Notes: a model not told the origin generated them from the letters alone. A stretch of DNA of 37,337 bases from Spirochaetota bacterium (GCA_023401595.1 JAEXDQ010000022.1:1-37337), one strand, 5' to 3'. Shown: positions 1-8,106, counted from the first letter of the stretch. Translations and numbers: made by a program.

Positions 1-2
1 AT

Positions 3-188
3 GAACAGACCATAATGGAGGATTTGATCGACGACCGCATCACCAGGCACAAGGGGACGGTCCTGATCAGCAACGCGACGGCCGACGCATACAAGGCCCA
101 CCTGTCCGACAAGATCAGGTCACGCCTCGTCGAACGTGGCGCGACTTTCGCGCTCGTCGGCGATGACTGGAGGCGCCGTGTCCAATGA
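3..188 (+). CDS. DnaC-like helicase loader, C-terminal fragment
   Basis: An open frame runs in from the left edge and stops with TGA at 186-188, giving about 61 residues. It reads through a beta-strand-like segment (GTVLISNATADAY), then KIRSRLVERGATFALVGDDW and a basic end. The SRL(V/E)ERG segment followed by a Trp and arginines is the pattern of the last helices of DnaC/IstB-type AAA+ ATPases, where the arginines include sensor/finger residues. This family loads the replicative helicase onto DNA, so this would be the end of the phage replication module. The Walker motifs lie outside the window. The last bases overlap the next gene's GTG start. Family assignment from so short a tail is moderately secure. 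Confidence 0.6.
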   Translation, partial: EQTIMEDLIDDRITRHKGTVLISNATADAYKAHLSDKIRSRLVERGATFALVGDDWRRRVQ

Positions 189-411
189 TGGATTTCGTAG
201 GCTGGCAAGGACGGTGATTGAATTCGCGATTACCGACATCACCCATCCATGTACGGCGTATCGGGACGTATATTCCGCAAGCGCGTTGTTCGAGAATCTT
301 CAATGGCTAACGTTCTGGTGCGAGCTTGGAGGAATTCCTGTCGATAGTGTGTTGCTGATGTACAGGTCCGCTCAGGAGGAAAGGTATGAAAGGCAGAAAG
401 CGACCCGTTAA
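178..411 (+). CDS. small phage protein of unknown function
   Basis: A 77-residue protein starting at GTG 178, chosen because GGAGG sits 4 bases upstream (169-173) and the start overlaps the end of the helicase-loader gene, as is usual in tightly packed phage operons. An in-frame ATG at 136 lies further inside the upstream gene and lacks such a site. The protein is mostly helical with an acidic/aromatic middle (FENLQWLTFWCELGGIPVD) and a basic C-terminus (EERYERQKATR). Small proteins of this shape commonly sit between replication and packaging genes in temperate phages, but I do not recognise a family. It overlaps the next gene by 26 bases, suggesting translational coupling. Confidence 0.6.
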   Translation: MSNDGFRRLARTVIEFAITDITHPCTAYRDVYSASALFENLQWLTFWCELGGIPVDSVLLMYRSAQEERYERQKATR

Positions 412-586
412 AGGCGAATATCACGGATCACAGCTTCGTTGGCTATCTGTAACGGATGCTGCAAGTTCCCTAGGTGTTTCTGAGAGGACCATTTCGCGGG
501 CGATAGAAAGGAAAAAAACTATCAAGGGCGTCATGCTTGGTTATGATCTGGCAAAGGAGACGTTGCTCTATGGCAATGCGAAATAA
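386..586 (+). CDS. small helix-turn-helix DNA-binding protein
   Basis: 66 residues, preceded by a strong AGGAGG-like site at about 375-380. After a basic N-terminus (MKGRKRPVKG) residues 20-45 read LSVTDAASSLGVSERTISRA, a classic helix-turn-helix: an Ala-rich first helix, the Gly-Val turn and a recognition helix. The tail (KGVMLGYDLAKETLLYG) may form the small wing seen in phage HTH proteins. Its place just before the HNH/terminase block suggests a late-gene regulator or DNA-packaging accessory, but the sequence does not decide between these. The specific DNA target is unknown; the palindromes at 985-1022 are one possibility. Confidence 0.65.
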   Translation: MKGRKRPVKGEYHGSQLRWLSVTDAASSLGVSERTISRAIERKKTIKGVMLGYDLAKETLLYGNAK

Positions 587-917
587 GACGTTTTTCTGTT
601 CTGTCAGACAGAAAGTCTGCAAGGACAGGACATCCTGCACTCCTTGTCCGTTATCGGCAAGTGATGACAGACCGTCCGCCGCGAGACGGGGGTATGGCTC
701 TGAATGGAGGAAGATCAGGGCGGAAGTCTTGGAAAGGGCTGGTATTCCCAGGTCTGAATGGACTCGGTACGACGTCGACCATCGGCCGCCTTACGATCCA
801 GCCGTTGAACCGGATCATCGCAAGTATCGGCTTGTCCCGATGCTCCATGATGAGCATTCAGAAAAGACCTCCACGTTCGATACACCGAGAATCGGTGGCA
901 AATTCGCAAAAAAATAA
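570..917 (+). CDS. HNH endonuclease
   Basis: 115 residues from ATG 570, with AAAGGAGA about 10 bases upstream; an in-frame ATG at 576 is also possible and an upstream one at 537 lacks a ribosome site. The N-terminal part carries clustered cysteines (C10, C17, C23, C26), probably a zinc knuckle. The core reads YGSEWRKIRAEVL, then DVDHRPP (D70-H71) and LVPMLHDEHSEKT (H93, H96, ending K99-T100), which is the beta-beta-alpha-metal layout of HNH nucleases. HNH proteins encoded immediately upstream of terminase are established partners of the terminase in many cos-type phages, where they help cut DNA at the cohesive-end site. Its position 200 bases before the small terminase gene fits that role. 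Confidence 0.85.
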   Translation: MAMRNKTFFCSVRQKVCKDRTSCTPCPLSASDDRPSAARRGYGSEWRKIRAEVLERAGIPRSEWTRYDVDHRPPYDPAVEPDHRKYRLVPMLHDEHSEKTSTFDTPRIGGKFAKK

Positions 918-984
918 AATTGTGCCGAACTTTTGGACAATCGCAATCACAAATAGTCGTAAAATGCCCGATGAAATTCCAAGT

Positions 985-1022
985 GGGCCAATTTGACCCT
1001 GTTTTATGGGTCAATCTGACCC
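985..1022. repeat. two tandem 15-bp palindromes upstream of terminase (candidate cos/terminase or operator site)
   Basis: GGGCCAATTTGACCC (985-999) and GGGTCAATCTGACCC (1008-1022) are near-identical direct repeats spaced 23 bp centre to centre. The second is a perfect 6-bp inverted repeat around ATC; the first differs by one base in one arm. A run of eight G follows at 1027-1034. They lie in the only sizeable gap (918-1116) of the left packaging region, directly before the small terminase. I see no convincing promoter there. The layout fits binding sites for a dimeric protein such as the small terminase or the HTH protein at 386-586. Confidence 0.55.
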
Positions 1023-1116
1023 ATATGGGGGGGGTAAGCCAATCTATAGGGTTTTGCTCGTTATAGACCGCGCGTGAACCCTTGTTCATGCGGATGCGAA
1101 ATGGAGGTGCATGGCC

Positions 1117-1632
1117 ATGGCAGGAAGACCGAGGAAACCGAGGGCAACGAAAATTCTTCAGGGAACGTTTCAGGCTTGCCGAAATCCGGTCCAGGAACCG
1201 GAGCCGGAGAGAATTGTCGACGAAGAAGATTTGAAGATTCCGACCGCTTCGGCTTTGGGGCCCGAGGGACGAAAGATTTTCAACCGCATCGGAAAGATTC
1301 TGGTCGAAGAACGTATCCTGACGGTCGCGGACGTGGACATGCTGCAATCGTTGTCCCAGACGTATGAACTGATGGTCGAATCATGGAAAGCGATCTACCG
1401 TCCCGTGGACAAGGACGGTAGGCAGAGAAGACGGAAATTGAGCGAATACATGGCGGAGCGTGATTTCATCCGTAAACAGATGGGCGAGCTCATGACCTAT
1501 GAGGCGAACCGCCACGAGTTCATCATGCTTTGTAATCAGCTTGGATTGAGTCCGGTCGCAAGAAACAAGATCGATGTCGGGGCCAAGAACGAAGAGAGTG
1601 ATTTGGAGAAGTTGTTGAAGACCAATGCGTGA
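1117..1632 (+). CDS. terminase small subunit, P27 family
   Basis: 171 residues from ATG 1117. An alternative ATG lies at 1111, but GGAGGT at 1103-1108 is only about 3 bases from it and about 9 from 1117. The N-terminus (AGRPRKPRATKILQGTF) is the hallmark of the P27 small-terminase family, followed by a proline/glutamate-rich linker and helical segments typical of the oligomerisation region (LTVADVDMLQSLSQTYELM). A Pro/Leu end (LGLSPVARNKI) is also family-like. The protein recognises phage DNA at the packaging start site and feeds it to the large subunit, whose gene overlaps this one by 8 bases. Confidence 0.88.
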   Translation: MAGRPRKPRATKILQGTFQACRNPVQEPEPERIVDEEDLKIPTASALGPEGRKIFNRIGKILVEERILTVADVDMLQSLSQTYELMVESWKAIYRPVDKDGRQRRRKLSEYMAERDFIRKQMGELMTYEANRHEFIMLCNQLGLSPVARNKIDVGAKNEESDLEKLLKTNA

Positions 1633-3325
1633 GTTTTCTGCCGAACAGTACATCCGTGGTGTGCTGGATGAAAAAATTACTGCCTGCCAATTCGTCCGGC
1701 AGGCGGTGTTCCGGCATGTACGTGATCTGGAACGTGCCGGGGACGAGACTTTTCCTTACCGGTTCGATGAGGAGAAGGCGAAAGTCCGTATTCGATTCTG
1801 CCAATTGCTTGTCCATATCAAAGGCGAATGGGCGGTCCAGAAACTTCGGTTCAAGTTGGAGCCCTGGCAGCAGTTCATTGTCTGGGAATTGTTCGGTTGG
1901 GTAAGGAAAGACAACGGTGCCAGACGATTCCGCGACGCCTATATCGAAGTCGCCCGGAAGAATGGAAAGTCGTTCCTCATGTCCGCAATCGCATTGAGCT
2001 GCCTGTTTCTTGATCGGGACGCCGGGCTTGAAATCTATTGCGCGGCGACCAAAAGGGATCAGGCGAAGCTCGTATGGAGCTACATTGAAAAACAGATAAG
2101 GAGGCAACCTGAATTCAACCGCCGGTGCAGAATCTTTTCCACGACATCGACCATCGTCTTCGGTGACCGGGTTGTCAAAGCATTGGGCGCTGATTCGGAT
2201 ACGGAAGACGGGTTGAATCCATCGTTGGCGATCATCGACGAGGAACATGCAATGAAAGACAGCCGGATGATCGAGGTCCTCAAATCCGGCATGGGCGCCC
2301 GGACAGAACCGTTGCTCATAAAAATCACTACTGCGGGATCGAACAAACAGGGGCCCGCCTATTCGGAAGATCGTGACCTTGCGCTCCGGGTTCTGTCCGG
2401 GACTGAAGAAAAAGATGATTTCTTCTGCATCATGTATGAACTGGATCAGGAAGACGACTGGACCGATCCGAACGTGTGGTTGAAGGCGAATCCGAATCTG
2501 GGTGTGTCGATTTATCCCAACTATCTTCCCGGCAGGGTTGAAGATGCGCTGAAGATGCCTTCCCGTCAGGCTGAAATCCTGACGAAGAACTTCAACAAAT
2601 GGGTTGATTCCGGGATGGTGTGGATTCCCGATGAAAAATGGCAGGCGTGCATCGGGAGGAACAACAAGAAGATCATTCGGCTCGATGATTTTGTTGGCCG
2701 CAAATGCCACCTGGGACTGGACCTGTCCGACAACATCGACCTGTCCGCCTTGTCCATCGTGTTTCCGCCGGTCGAACTTGAAAAAAAATATTCGGTTTTT
2801 ACCAGGTTCTTCATGCCGGAACTGGTCATCGATGAAAAAAGCCGGACGGACCATGTACCTTATGCCACATGGAAGGATTCCGGCTGGATCATCGGCACTC
2901 CCGGCAATACCATCGACCAGGATTGGATCGAGACGTTCATCAGGAAGCTCGCGGACGACTTCCAAGTGGTGAATTTCGGCTATGACCCGTGGAACGCCCG
3001 GCAGCTCGTCGCACATTTGGAGGATGACGGCATGGAGATGGTTGAATTCCGCCAGGGGTTCGCGACACTTTCCGCGCCGACTAAAGAATTTGAAAAGGCG
3101 GTGCTGGACCAGACAGTCCAGCACGAGGCGAATCCTGTGATGGGCTGGAATGTCTCGTGTGTCGAACTTGAGTGCGATCCCGCCGGGAACGTGAAGCCAT
3201 CGAAAAAGAAACTCCAAAGGACCGGCAGAAGGATAGACGGTGTGATCGCTACGTTGATGGCATTGTCGCTTGCGCAGCTTGCGAAAGCGCCGCAATACGA
3301 ATCCGATAGATTTTATATGGCATAG
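1625..3325 (+). CDS. terminase large subunit
   Basis: 566 residues. The N-terminal ATPase domain has a Walker A-type motif ARKNGKS at residues 110-116, preceded by the usual adenine-binding LEPWQQFIVWELFGW, and a Walker B LAIIDEE at 201-207. An ITTAG motif follows at about 240, typical of the coupling segment. The C-terminal nuclease domain (RNase H fold) begins near CHLGLDLSDNIDLSA with Asp366, continues with NFGYDPWNARQLV, and ends with a basic region plus GRRIDGVIATLMA carrying the third acidic position. This is the motor and nuclease that packages DNA into the prohead. It pairs with the P27-type small subunit and overlaps it. Length is normal for the family and no lesion is seen. Confidence 0.95.
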   Translation: MREFSAEQYIRGVLDEKITACQFVRQAVFRHVRDLERAGDETFPYRFDEEKAKVRIRFCQLLVHIKGEWAVQKLRFKLEPWQQFIVWELFGWVRKDNGARRFRDAYIEVARKNGKSFLMSAIALSCLFLDRDAGLEIYCAATKRDQAKLVWSYIEKQIRRQPEFNRRCRIFSTTSTIVFGDRVVKALGADSDTEDGLNPSLAIIDEEHAMKDSRMIEVLKSGMGARTEPLLIKITTAGSNKQGPAYSEDRDLALRVLSGTEEKDDFFCIMYELDQEDDWTDPNVWLKANPNLGVSIYPNYLPGRVEDALKMPSRQAEILTKNFNKWVDSGMVWIPDEKWQACIGRNNKKIIRLDDFVGRKCHLGLDLSDNIDLSALSIVFPPVELEKKYSVFTRFFMPELVIDEKSRTDHVPYATWKDSGWIIGTPGNTIDQDWIETFIRKLADDFQVVNFGYDPWNARQLVAHLEDDGMEMVEFRQGFATLSAPTKEFEKAVLDQTVQHEANPVMGWNVSCVELECDPAGNVKPSKKKLQRTGRRIDGVIATLMALSLAQLAKAPQYESDRFYMA

Positions 3326-3333
3326 AGGTGGAT

Positions 3334-4524
3334 ATGACAAAAAAGACAGGCCTGATGCAACGACTGAAAAATGCCGGCAAAGTAATCAAAGGATCACTCA
3401 CGCTCGATGAAATATTCGAGAATTTCTTTGATGGAGGCTTCCAAAGCTCATCGGGGCAGGCCGTCAGCGAAAGGAACGTCGTACAGCTCTCGACGGTTTA
3501 TTCATGTGTCAACGTTCTCGCTGAAACGCTGGGCACGCTGTCGCTGAAGATGTACAGGAAGCTTCGCGATGGAACGAAAGAGGAGATTTCCGATTCCAGT
3601 AGCAGCTTCTTGCTCGACAAACCGAATTGCCTGCTTGATTCATTCGAGTGGCGCGAGCGGATGGTCTGGCGCTTAGCGCTTCAGGGGCGGGACTTCTATT
3701 TCAAGAACCGGATCGGGTCCAGAGTCAGGGAACTGGTTCTCATAGACGATTATGTGGATGTCAAGGTCAACAGGGATACGGGCAAGTACGAGTTCACTCT
3801 TAACGGGGAAGTCTATGGGCTTGAGGACATCCTTTATCTGACCGCACACCAATCAAAAAGCGTCATCGCCCTTCAACGGGATACATTCGGCAAAGCCCAG
3901 GCGGTCGCGAAATATGCAGCGTCTTTTTTCAAGAACGGCGCGGCTCCTCGGACCGTCATCAAGTCTCCGAAAGAGTTCGAGACCGAAGATGGGGCGGAAA
4001 GATTTCTGAAGCAATGGCGTGACTGGTATCAGGGCGACGGCAACTGGAACCGGACCGGCATGCTTACAGGCGGAAAGGAGCTGATTCAGATTCCGATCTC
4101 GAATGACGACGCACAGTTTCTGGAGACCAACCAGTATACCGACAACCAGATTTGTGGAATTTTCCGGGTGCCGCCCCATATGGTCGGAATCATGGACAGG
4201 GCGACATTCAACAACATTGAATACCAAGGGGCGAATTTCGCGCGGTTTTCAATGCTCCCTTGGTGCCGACGGGTTGAGACCGCGTTGAATGTACAACTGG
4301 TCAAACCGATGGACGGTACCGAATATTACTGTGAATTCCTTGTGGACAGTCTTGAACGCGGCGATACGAAGAGTCGGTATGAAGCCTACAAGATTGCAAG
4401 AGAGGCGGGATTCCTTTCCACCAACGATATTCGACGGCGGGAAAATTATTCTTCGGTCGCTGGTGGCGATGATTACCAGGCGCCGATGAACTCGAACGTA
4501 TCCAAAAAGGAGTCGAAAGAATGA
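3334..4524 (+). CDS. portal protein, HK97 family
   Basis: 396 residues. I choose ATG 3334 because GAGGTGG lies just upstream; a GTG at 3328 would sit inside that ribosome site. The sequence shows the HK97-type portal features: an early VVQLSTVYSCVNVLAETLG helix, VWRLALQGRDFYFKN, the ILYLTAHQS strand, and the conserved IPISNDDAQFLETNQYTDNQ region leading into ICGIFRVPPHMVG. The C-terminal third (IEYQGANFARFSMLPWCRRVETALN) is the crown/stem-side helical part. Portal dodecamers form the DNA channel at the unique head vertex and bind the terminase. It follows the large terminase with a gap of 8 bases and overlaps the protease gene by 4 (ATGA). Confidence 0.93.
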   Translation: MTKKTGLMQRLKNAGKVIKGSLTLDEIFENFFDGGFQSSSGQAVSERNVVQLSTVYSCVNVLAETLGTLSLKMYRKLRDGTKEEISDSSSSFLLDKPNCLLDSFEWRERMVWRLALQGRDFYFKNRIGSRVRELVLIDDYVDVKVNRDTGKYEFTLNGEVYGLEDILYLTAHQSKSVIALQRDTFGKAQAVAKYAASFFKNGAAPRTVIKSPKEFETEDGAERFLKQWRDWYQGDGNWNRTGMLTGGKELIQIPISNDDAQFLETNQYTDNQICGIFRVPPHMVGIMDRATFNNIEYQGANFARFSMLPWCRRVETALNVQLVKPMDGTEYYCEFLVDSLERGDTKSRYEAYKIAREAGFLSTNDIRRRENYSSVAGGDDYQAPMNSNVSKKESKE

Positions 4525-5312
4525 ACAGATGGTATCAGATCAAAGCGAAGGCCGATGATTCGGTGGATGTGTACATCATGGGGGAAATCGGTGGTTTTTG
4601 GGATGGCGTACAGGCGGAAGAGTTCGTTGAATCGTTCAACGAGATCAAGAAAACCGCGAAGACCATCAATGTCTTCGTCAATTCTCCTGGAGGTGATGTT
4701 TTCGACGGCATGGCAATCTACAACGTCATAAAAACCGTCCAGGACAAGGTGACCGTATATGTCATGGGCCTTGCCGCTTCCATGGCGTCAATCATCATGC
4801 TTGCCGGTTCCCGTCGTGTCATGTACAGCGGAACTTATGTGATGATCCACAATCCTTCGACCGTTGTCCTGGGAAATTCTGAAGATTTGCGAAAAAGTGC
4901 CGAACTTTTGGACGGTATCACCGAGCAAATGGTGGATATTTATGCCAGCAGGACCGGTGTCGACCCCGAGTCTGTAAGAATGATGATGGCAGCTGAAACA
5001 TGGTTGACCGCTGGTGAGGCTGTCGCGAAAGGATTCGCGGATGGACTGGATGAAACCCAGGCGGCCGCTTCAATCTGCGTGGACAAGGTAATCAAGGACA
5101 GGTTCCGCAATGCGCCTACGGCGATCGCGGAAGCGCAACCGACCATACGGGACGCTGAGAGGGCCCTTCGGGACGCAGGGTTCTCGGCCAAGGAGGCGAA
5201 AAGGCTTCTGGGGAAAAGGAATGTCGCTCAGCGGGATGCTGACGCTGACTATTCCCAAGTGGGCTCGTTGGTCAACGATATGATCGATATGTTGAATGAG
5301 GTGAAAGTATGA
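4521..5312 (+). CDS. head maturation protease, ClpP-like (S14)
   Basis: 263 residues. The ClpP fold is clear: VNSPGGDVFDGMAIYN (oxyanion glycine stretch, about 54-69), the serine nucleophile in GLAASMAS (Ser87), and the histidine in YVMIHNP (His110). A TWLTAGEAVAKGFAD segment (160-175) is the usual C-terminal ClpP motif; I do not assign the third catalytic residue. Residues after about 185 form a charged extension (AERALRDAGFSAKEAKRLLGKR) not present in cellular ClpP and common in phage head proteases. It should act inside the prohead to remove the capsid N-terminal delta domain. The gene starts inside the portal stop codon and overlaps the capsid gene by 4 bases. Confidence 0.93.
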   Translation: MNRWYQIKAKADDSVDVYIMGEIGGFWDGVQAEEFVESFNEIKKTAKTINVFVNSPGGDVFDGMAIYNVIKTVQDKVTVYVMGLAASMASIIMLAGSRRVMYSGTYVMIHNPSTVVLGNSEDLRKSAELLDGITEQMVDIYASRTGVDPESVRMMMAAETWLTAGEAVAKGFADGLDETQAAASICVDKVIKDRFRNAPTAIAEAQPTIRDAERALRDAGFSAKEAKRLLGKRNVAQRDADADYSQVGSLVNDMIDMLNEVKV

Positions 5313-6487
5313 CGATTGAAGAATTGAAGGCTCTCGTCGAAGAGCTCAAGGGAAAGATTACAGATTTGACGCTCCAGCTCAAAGCTGTCGAAGGAAAGGC
5401 CGGCAAGGACGAAGTGACCAAACTCCGAGAAGAGATTGACGAGAAACGGAATGAACTTTCGGCGAAACAGGAAGAGCTTGAGGAGGAAATCCTCGCGCTT
5501 AAACGCAAGGGCTTGTCCGGTTCCGATGACGACAAGTCCAAGGCTGTCGCGGCGCTGGCGTCGTTCGCCAGAGGCGATGTCCATGCGCTGAACCGTGAGA
5601 GTGACAACCGGGACGGTGGCTATCTCGTGCCCGTTGAAATTTCTTCGGACATTGAGAAGCTCGTCGGGGACCAGAGTGCGATGCGTTCGATCGCCGATGT
5701 CCGGAATACGGGAATGTCATCGGTAAAGATGTATGTCCGGGTAGGCAAGCCTGATGGTGGATGGGTCGGGGAAGCGGTGGGCCGTACTGAAAAGGATGGC
5801 CCCAAATATGAAGAAGTAGTAATCGATGTCCACACCCTCTATACGGAACCGAAGGTCACGGAAGAGATACTTGATGATATTGACACTGTGATTACTTCCG
5901 AGATCGTGGACTCTACGGTTGACGCCCTGACCGAGCTCGAAGGCGATGCGTTCATCAACGGCGACGGAGTAAAAAAGCCGCGTGGGTTGCTCAGTTATGA
6001 CACGAAGGTTGGTTCCAAGGTCTCCGACTTTGAATGGGGCAAGGTTTTGAAAGTCAAGACCGGGAAATCCGGTGAACTGGGGACGAACCAGATTGCGGCT
6101 TTTTATTCAGCCAAGAACATCATGCGCAGGACCCTCAAGCCCTCTTGTGTATGGCTTATGAACTCCAATACGGCCACTGAACTTGAAAAACTGAAGGATG
6201 AGAACGGACGCCCGCTATGGAGCCCGTCCATCAGGGAAGACCGTCCTGACATGTTCCTTGGCTTTCCCATCGAGATAGATGACTTCATGCCGGATATCTC
6301 CGCCGGCGGAATCTTCGCGTTCTTCATCGCCAAGAAAAAGGCCTATGCAATTCGCGACCGCATCGGTCTGATGACCAAGCGGGACGATCTCACCGAGAAG
6401 GGGTTCATCAAGTTCTACACGCGGAAGCGTGTCGGCGGCGGCATCAAGAATTTCCAGGCTCTCGTAGGAATTTCCGCCGAGGCCTAG
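5309..6487 (+). CDS. major capsid protein, HK97 fold
   Basis: 392 residues. The first ~70 residues are a charged coiled coil (IEELKALVEELKGKITDL onward, ending EEEILALKRKG) that matches the scaffolding delta domain cut off by the upstream protease. The mature part begins around GGYLVPVEISSDI, a typical HK97-capsid entry motif, then KMYVRVGKPDGGWVGEA (E-loop/N-arm region), ALTELEGDAFINGDG followed by PRGLL, and a C-terminal strand set including SIREDRPDMFLGFPIEIDD. All are characteristic of the Phage_capsid family. Expression is expected to be the highest in the operon. A stem-loop follows the stop. Confidence 0.95.
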   Translation: MTIEELKALVEELKGKITDLTLQLKAVEGKAGKDEVTKLREEIDEKRNELSAKQEELEEEILALKRKGLSGSDDDKSKAVAALASFARGDVHALNRESDNRDGGYLVPVEISSDIEKLVGDQSAMRSIADVRNTGMSSVKMYVRVGKPDGGWVGEAVGRTEKDGPKYEEVVIDVHTLYTEPKVTEEILDDIDTVITSEIVDSTVDALTELEGDAFINGDGVKKPRGLLSYDTKVGSKVSDFEWGKVLKVKTGKSGELGTNQIAAFYSAKNIMRRTLKPSCVWLMNSNTATELEKLKDENGRPLWSPSIREDRPDMFLGFPIEIDDFMPDISAGGIFAFFIAKKKAYAIRDRIGLMTKRDDLTEKGFIKFYTRKRVGGGIKNFQALVGISAEA

Positions 6488-6501
6488 TAACAACGACATC
6501 T

Positions 6502-6522
6502 CGCCAGCCGACTAGGCTGGCG
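6502..6522 (+). other. stem-loop between capsid and cement genes
   Basis: CGCCAGCC-GACTA-GGCTGGCG is a perfect 8-bp stem with a 5-base loop, placed 15 bases after the capsid stop and 16 before the next start. No T-run follows, so it is more likely an mRNA-stabilising or partial attenuation element than a full terminator. Confidence 0.6.
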
Positions 6523-6538
6523 TACAAGGAAGGATATT

Positions 6539-6934
6539 ATGACCAGAGACATCAAGAACATCGTCAAGCCGATTGTCATTCTTGGCTCCAAGACGGCGGA
6601 GACCTGCGATACCCAGAATGTTGACCGCAAGGGGTACGAGTCGCTCATGTTCATGGATATTCGCGGCGCCGGAAGTTGGACTTCCTCCAACCACGTGACC
6701 GTGAAGATGGAGCATTCAGACGACGGCACTGATTTCACGGAAGTTCCCGCGGCGCTCATGCAGGGGGAGTATGCCGATCCGCAGGCCACGACCACTGACC
6801 GCACGGTCGCGACATACGGCTATCTTGGAGACAAGCGGTATGTACGCCTGTCTTATACGCTTGCAGGGACCGTCACGGACGAGACGACCGAAGCGATCGC
6901 GATTTTGGGACATCCGCAGTATACACCCGTATAA
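6539..6934 (+). CDS. probable capsid cement/decoration protein
   Basis: 131 residues with AAGGAAGG about 5 bases upstream. It looks all-beta: an N-terminal VILGSKTAETCDTQNVDRKG, then ESLMFMDIRGAGS, VTVKMEHSDDGTDFTEVP, and a closing YLGDKRYVRLSYTLAGT. The 'EHSDDGTDFTEV ... GDKRYVRL' pattern occurs in small proteins encoded directly after HK97-type capsids, including the Bbp16-like cement proteins that stud the capsid surface. I infer a decoration role from pattern and position, without a firm family match. The gene is bracketed by two hairpins (6502-6522 and 6941-6964), which suggests its mRNA level is set separately from its neighbours. Confidence 0.6.
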   Translation: MTRDIKNIVKPIVILGSKTAETCDTQNVDRKGYESLMFMDIRGAGSWTSSNHVTVKMEHSDDGTDFTEVPAALMQGEYADPQATTTDRTVATYGYLGDKRYVRLSYTLAGTVTDETTEAIAILGHPQYTPV

Positions 6935-6940
6935 CCTGTC

Positions 6941-6964
6941 GCGCCGGTTCTTCGGAACCGGCGC
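6941..6964 (+). other. strong UUCG-capped hairpin
   Basis: GCGCCGGTTC-TTCG-GAACCGGCGC is a perfect 10-bp GC-rich stem closed by the very stable UUCG tetraloop, 6 bases after the cement stop. Only CTCTTG follows, so termination would be partial at most. It could equally protect the 3' end of the abundant capsid messages from exonucleases. Confidence 0.65.
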
Positions 6965-6982
6965 CTCTTGCGAGGTAAAGCA

Positions 6983-7576
6983 ATGATTGAATTGAAGGAT
7001 CCGTTGGTGTCATATGAGTATGTATTCACAATGGCGGGGCTCTGGGAGGGAGAGCCGGAAAGCTGCGAGGATGCGGATGAAATCAAGAATCTGATCAACT
7101 GGATATCTTCTGCGGCGGTCCGTGAGGCGGGACGGGAGCTGGTGTTTAAGGAACGGACGATAGTACTTGATGCGCATGGATCGTCAAACCTCTATCTGCC
7201 CGTCGCTCCGATTGTCGGGATTGAATCCCTGCAGATCCGCCGTTCATATCTGGATGTATGGATTGATATTCCAATATCGGAATATTACTACTCGGTCAAT
7301 GGAGCGGTCGTGTCATTGTACACCGGACGCTTCCCCCGCGCTCCCCAGGGTGCAAGGGTCGTGTATCAGGCGGGATACTCAATCGATACCGTGCCGGATG
7401 ACGTCAGGAAGGCCTGCCTGGAAGCCATCATGGGGGCATGGATGAAGACGATGGACCGGGCGTATGGGCGGCGGTCGATCACTCAGTCGAACGGTACGAA
7501 CACGGTCTACGATTTTGAACTTTCGTATCAAGTGCGCCAGGCGTTCCAGTCATTGGCGCTTCCTTCGGGGAGGTAG
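6983..7576 (+). CDS. head-tail connector protein (gp6-like)
   Basis: 197 residues from ATG 6983, with GAGGT 7 bases upstream. A TTG at 6968 would extend it but has no ribosome site. The order of features is that of gp6/YqbG-type head completion proteins: an N-terminal helical region (EIKNLINWISSAAVREAG), a short beta section (NLYLPVAPIVGIESLQI), the ARVVYQAGYS strand that carries the common Y-x-x-G-Y signature, and a final helix DVRKACLEAIMGAWMKT. The C-terminal part (YDFELSYQVRQAFQSL) also matches. The protein forms the ring beneath the portal that receives the tail. Position directly after the capsid block agrees. Confidence 0.85.
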   Translation: MIELKDPLVSYEYVFTMAGLWEGEPESCEDADEIKNLINWISSAAVREAGRELVFKERTIVLDAHGSSNLYLPVAPIVGIESLQIRRSYLDVWIDIPISEYYYSVNGAVVSLYTGRFPRAPQGARVVYQAGYSIDTVPDDVRKACLEAIMGAWMKTMDRAYGRRSITQSNGTNTVYDFELSYQVRQAFQSLALPSGR

Positions 7577-7578
7577 CC

Positions 7579-8106
7579 ATGGGGACCAAGAGACAGAGAC
7601 CCAATGCGCCGGTGGTTTTTGACGACATCGTATCCACGTACCTTGAAGAACTGGGGATGTCGCTTACCACTGATGCGCTCGCCCGCGTCGTGGGTGCCGT
7701 CTCTCTTGCCGCCAAGCAAAAAGCGAAAGATGTCAACGCCGTGAAGTTCCCGATTACGACTGGAGCCTACAACAAGTCGATCTGGTACAGGCAGAAGAAA
7801 AAGGGAAAATCAGCTCGACTGTTCGCCGGCCAATTGTCCGCAATCTATGAACATCAAGGCGCGGATATTTATCCCGGCGCCCATACGAAGGATGAAGCCG
7901 GCAACTTCGTGCGGAGTGGAAAGATCGCATTGTCCAGTCAAGACAATCCACGGGCGACGACTCTTTTCATCACTCGTGGAAGCGTTCATCTTGAGCCTCG
8001 CCCTTGGTTTTTCACCACCATGCGGGTATTCGAAAAATCAGCGTTGTTTCGTGCTGCGGTTGAAAGACAACTCGAGTGGGAACTTAAGAAAGGAAGATTG
8101 AAATGA
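7579..8106 (+). CDS. neck/tail-completion protein, HK97 gp10-like
   Basis: 175 residues, starting 2 bases after the connector gene. A helical N-terminal half with ALARVVGAVSLAAKQKAKDV is followed by FPITTGAYNKSIWYRQKKKG, then AGQLSAIYEHQGAD (a GxLSAIYE(H/F)G-like segment) and LEPRPWFFTTMRVFEK, where the xRPF/W-hhxxAhxxxx end is the recognisable gp10 family signature. This family joins head and tail. Overlap of 4 bases with the next gene (ATGA) shows coupling. Confident about role, less about exact subfamily. Confidence 0.75.
   Translation: MGTKRQRPNAPVVFDDIVSTYLEELGMSLTTDALARVVGAVSLAAKQKAKDVNAVKFPITTGAYNKSIWYRQKKKGKSARLFAGQLSAIYEHQGADIYPGAHTKDEAGNFVRSGKIALSSQDNPRATTLFITRGSVHLEPRPWFFTTMRVFEKSALFRAAVERQLEWELKKGRLK

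Noticed and set aside
1523..3340. 605-residue open frame antisense to the large terminase
   Set aside because: Shadow of the terminase gene; it has no recognisable domain or ribosome site.
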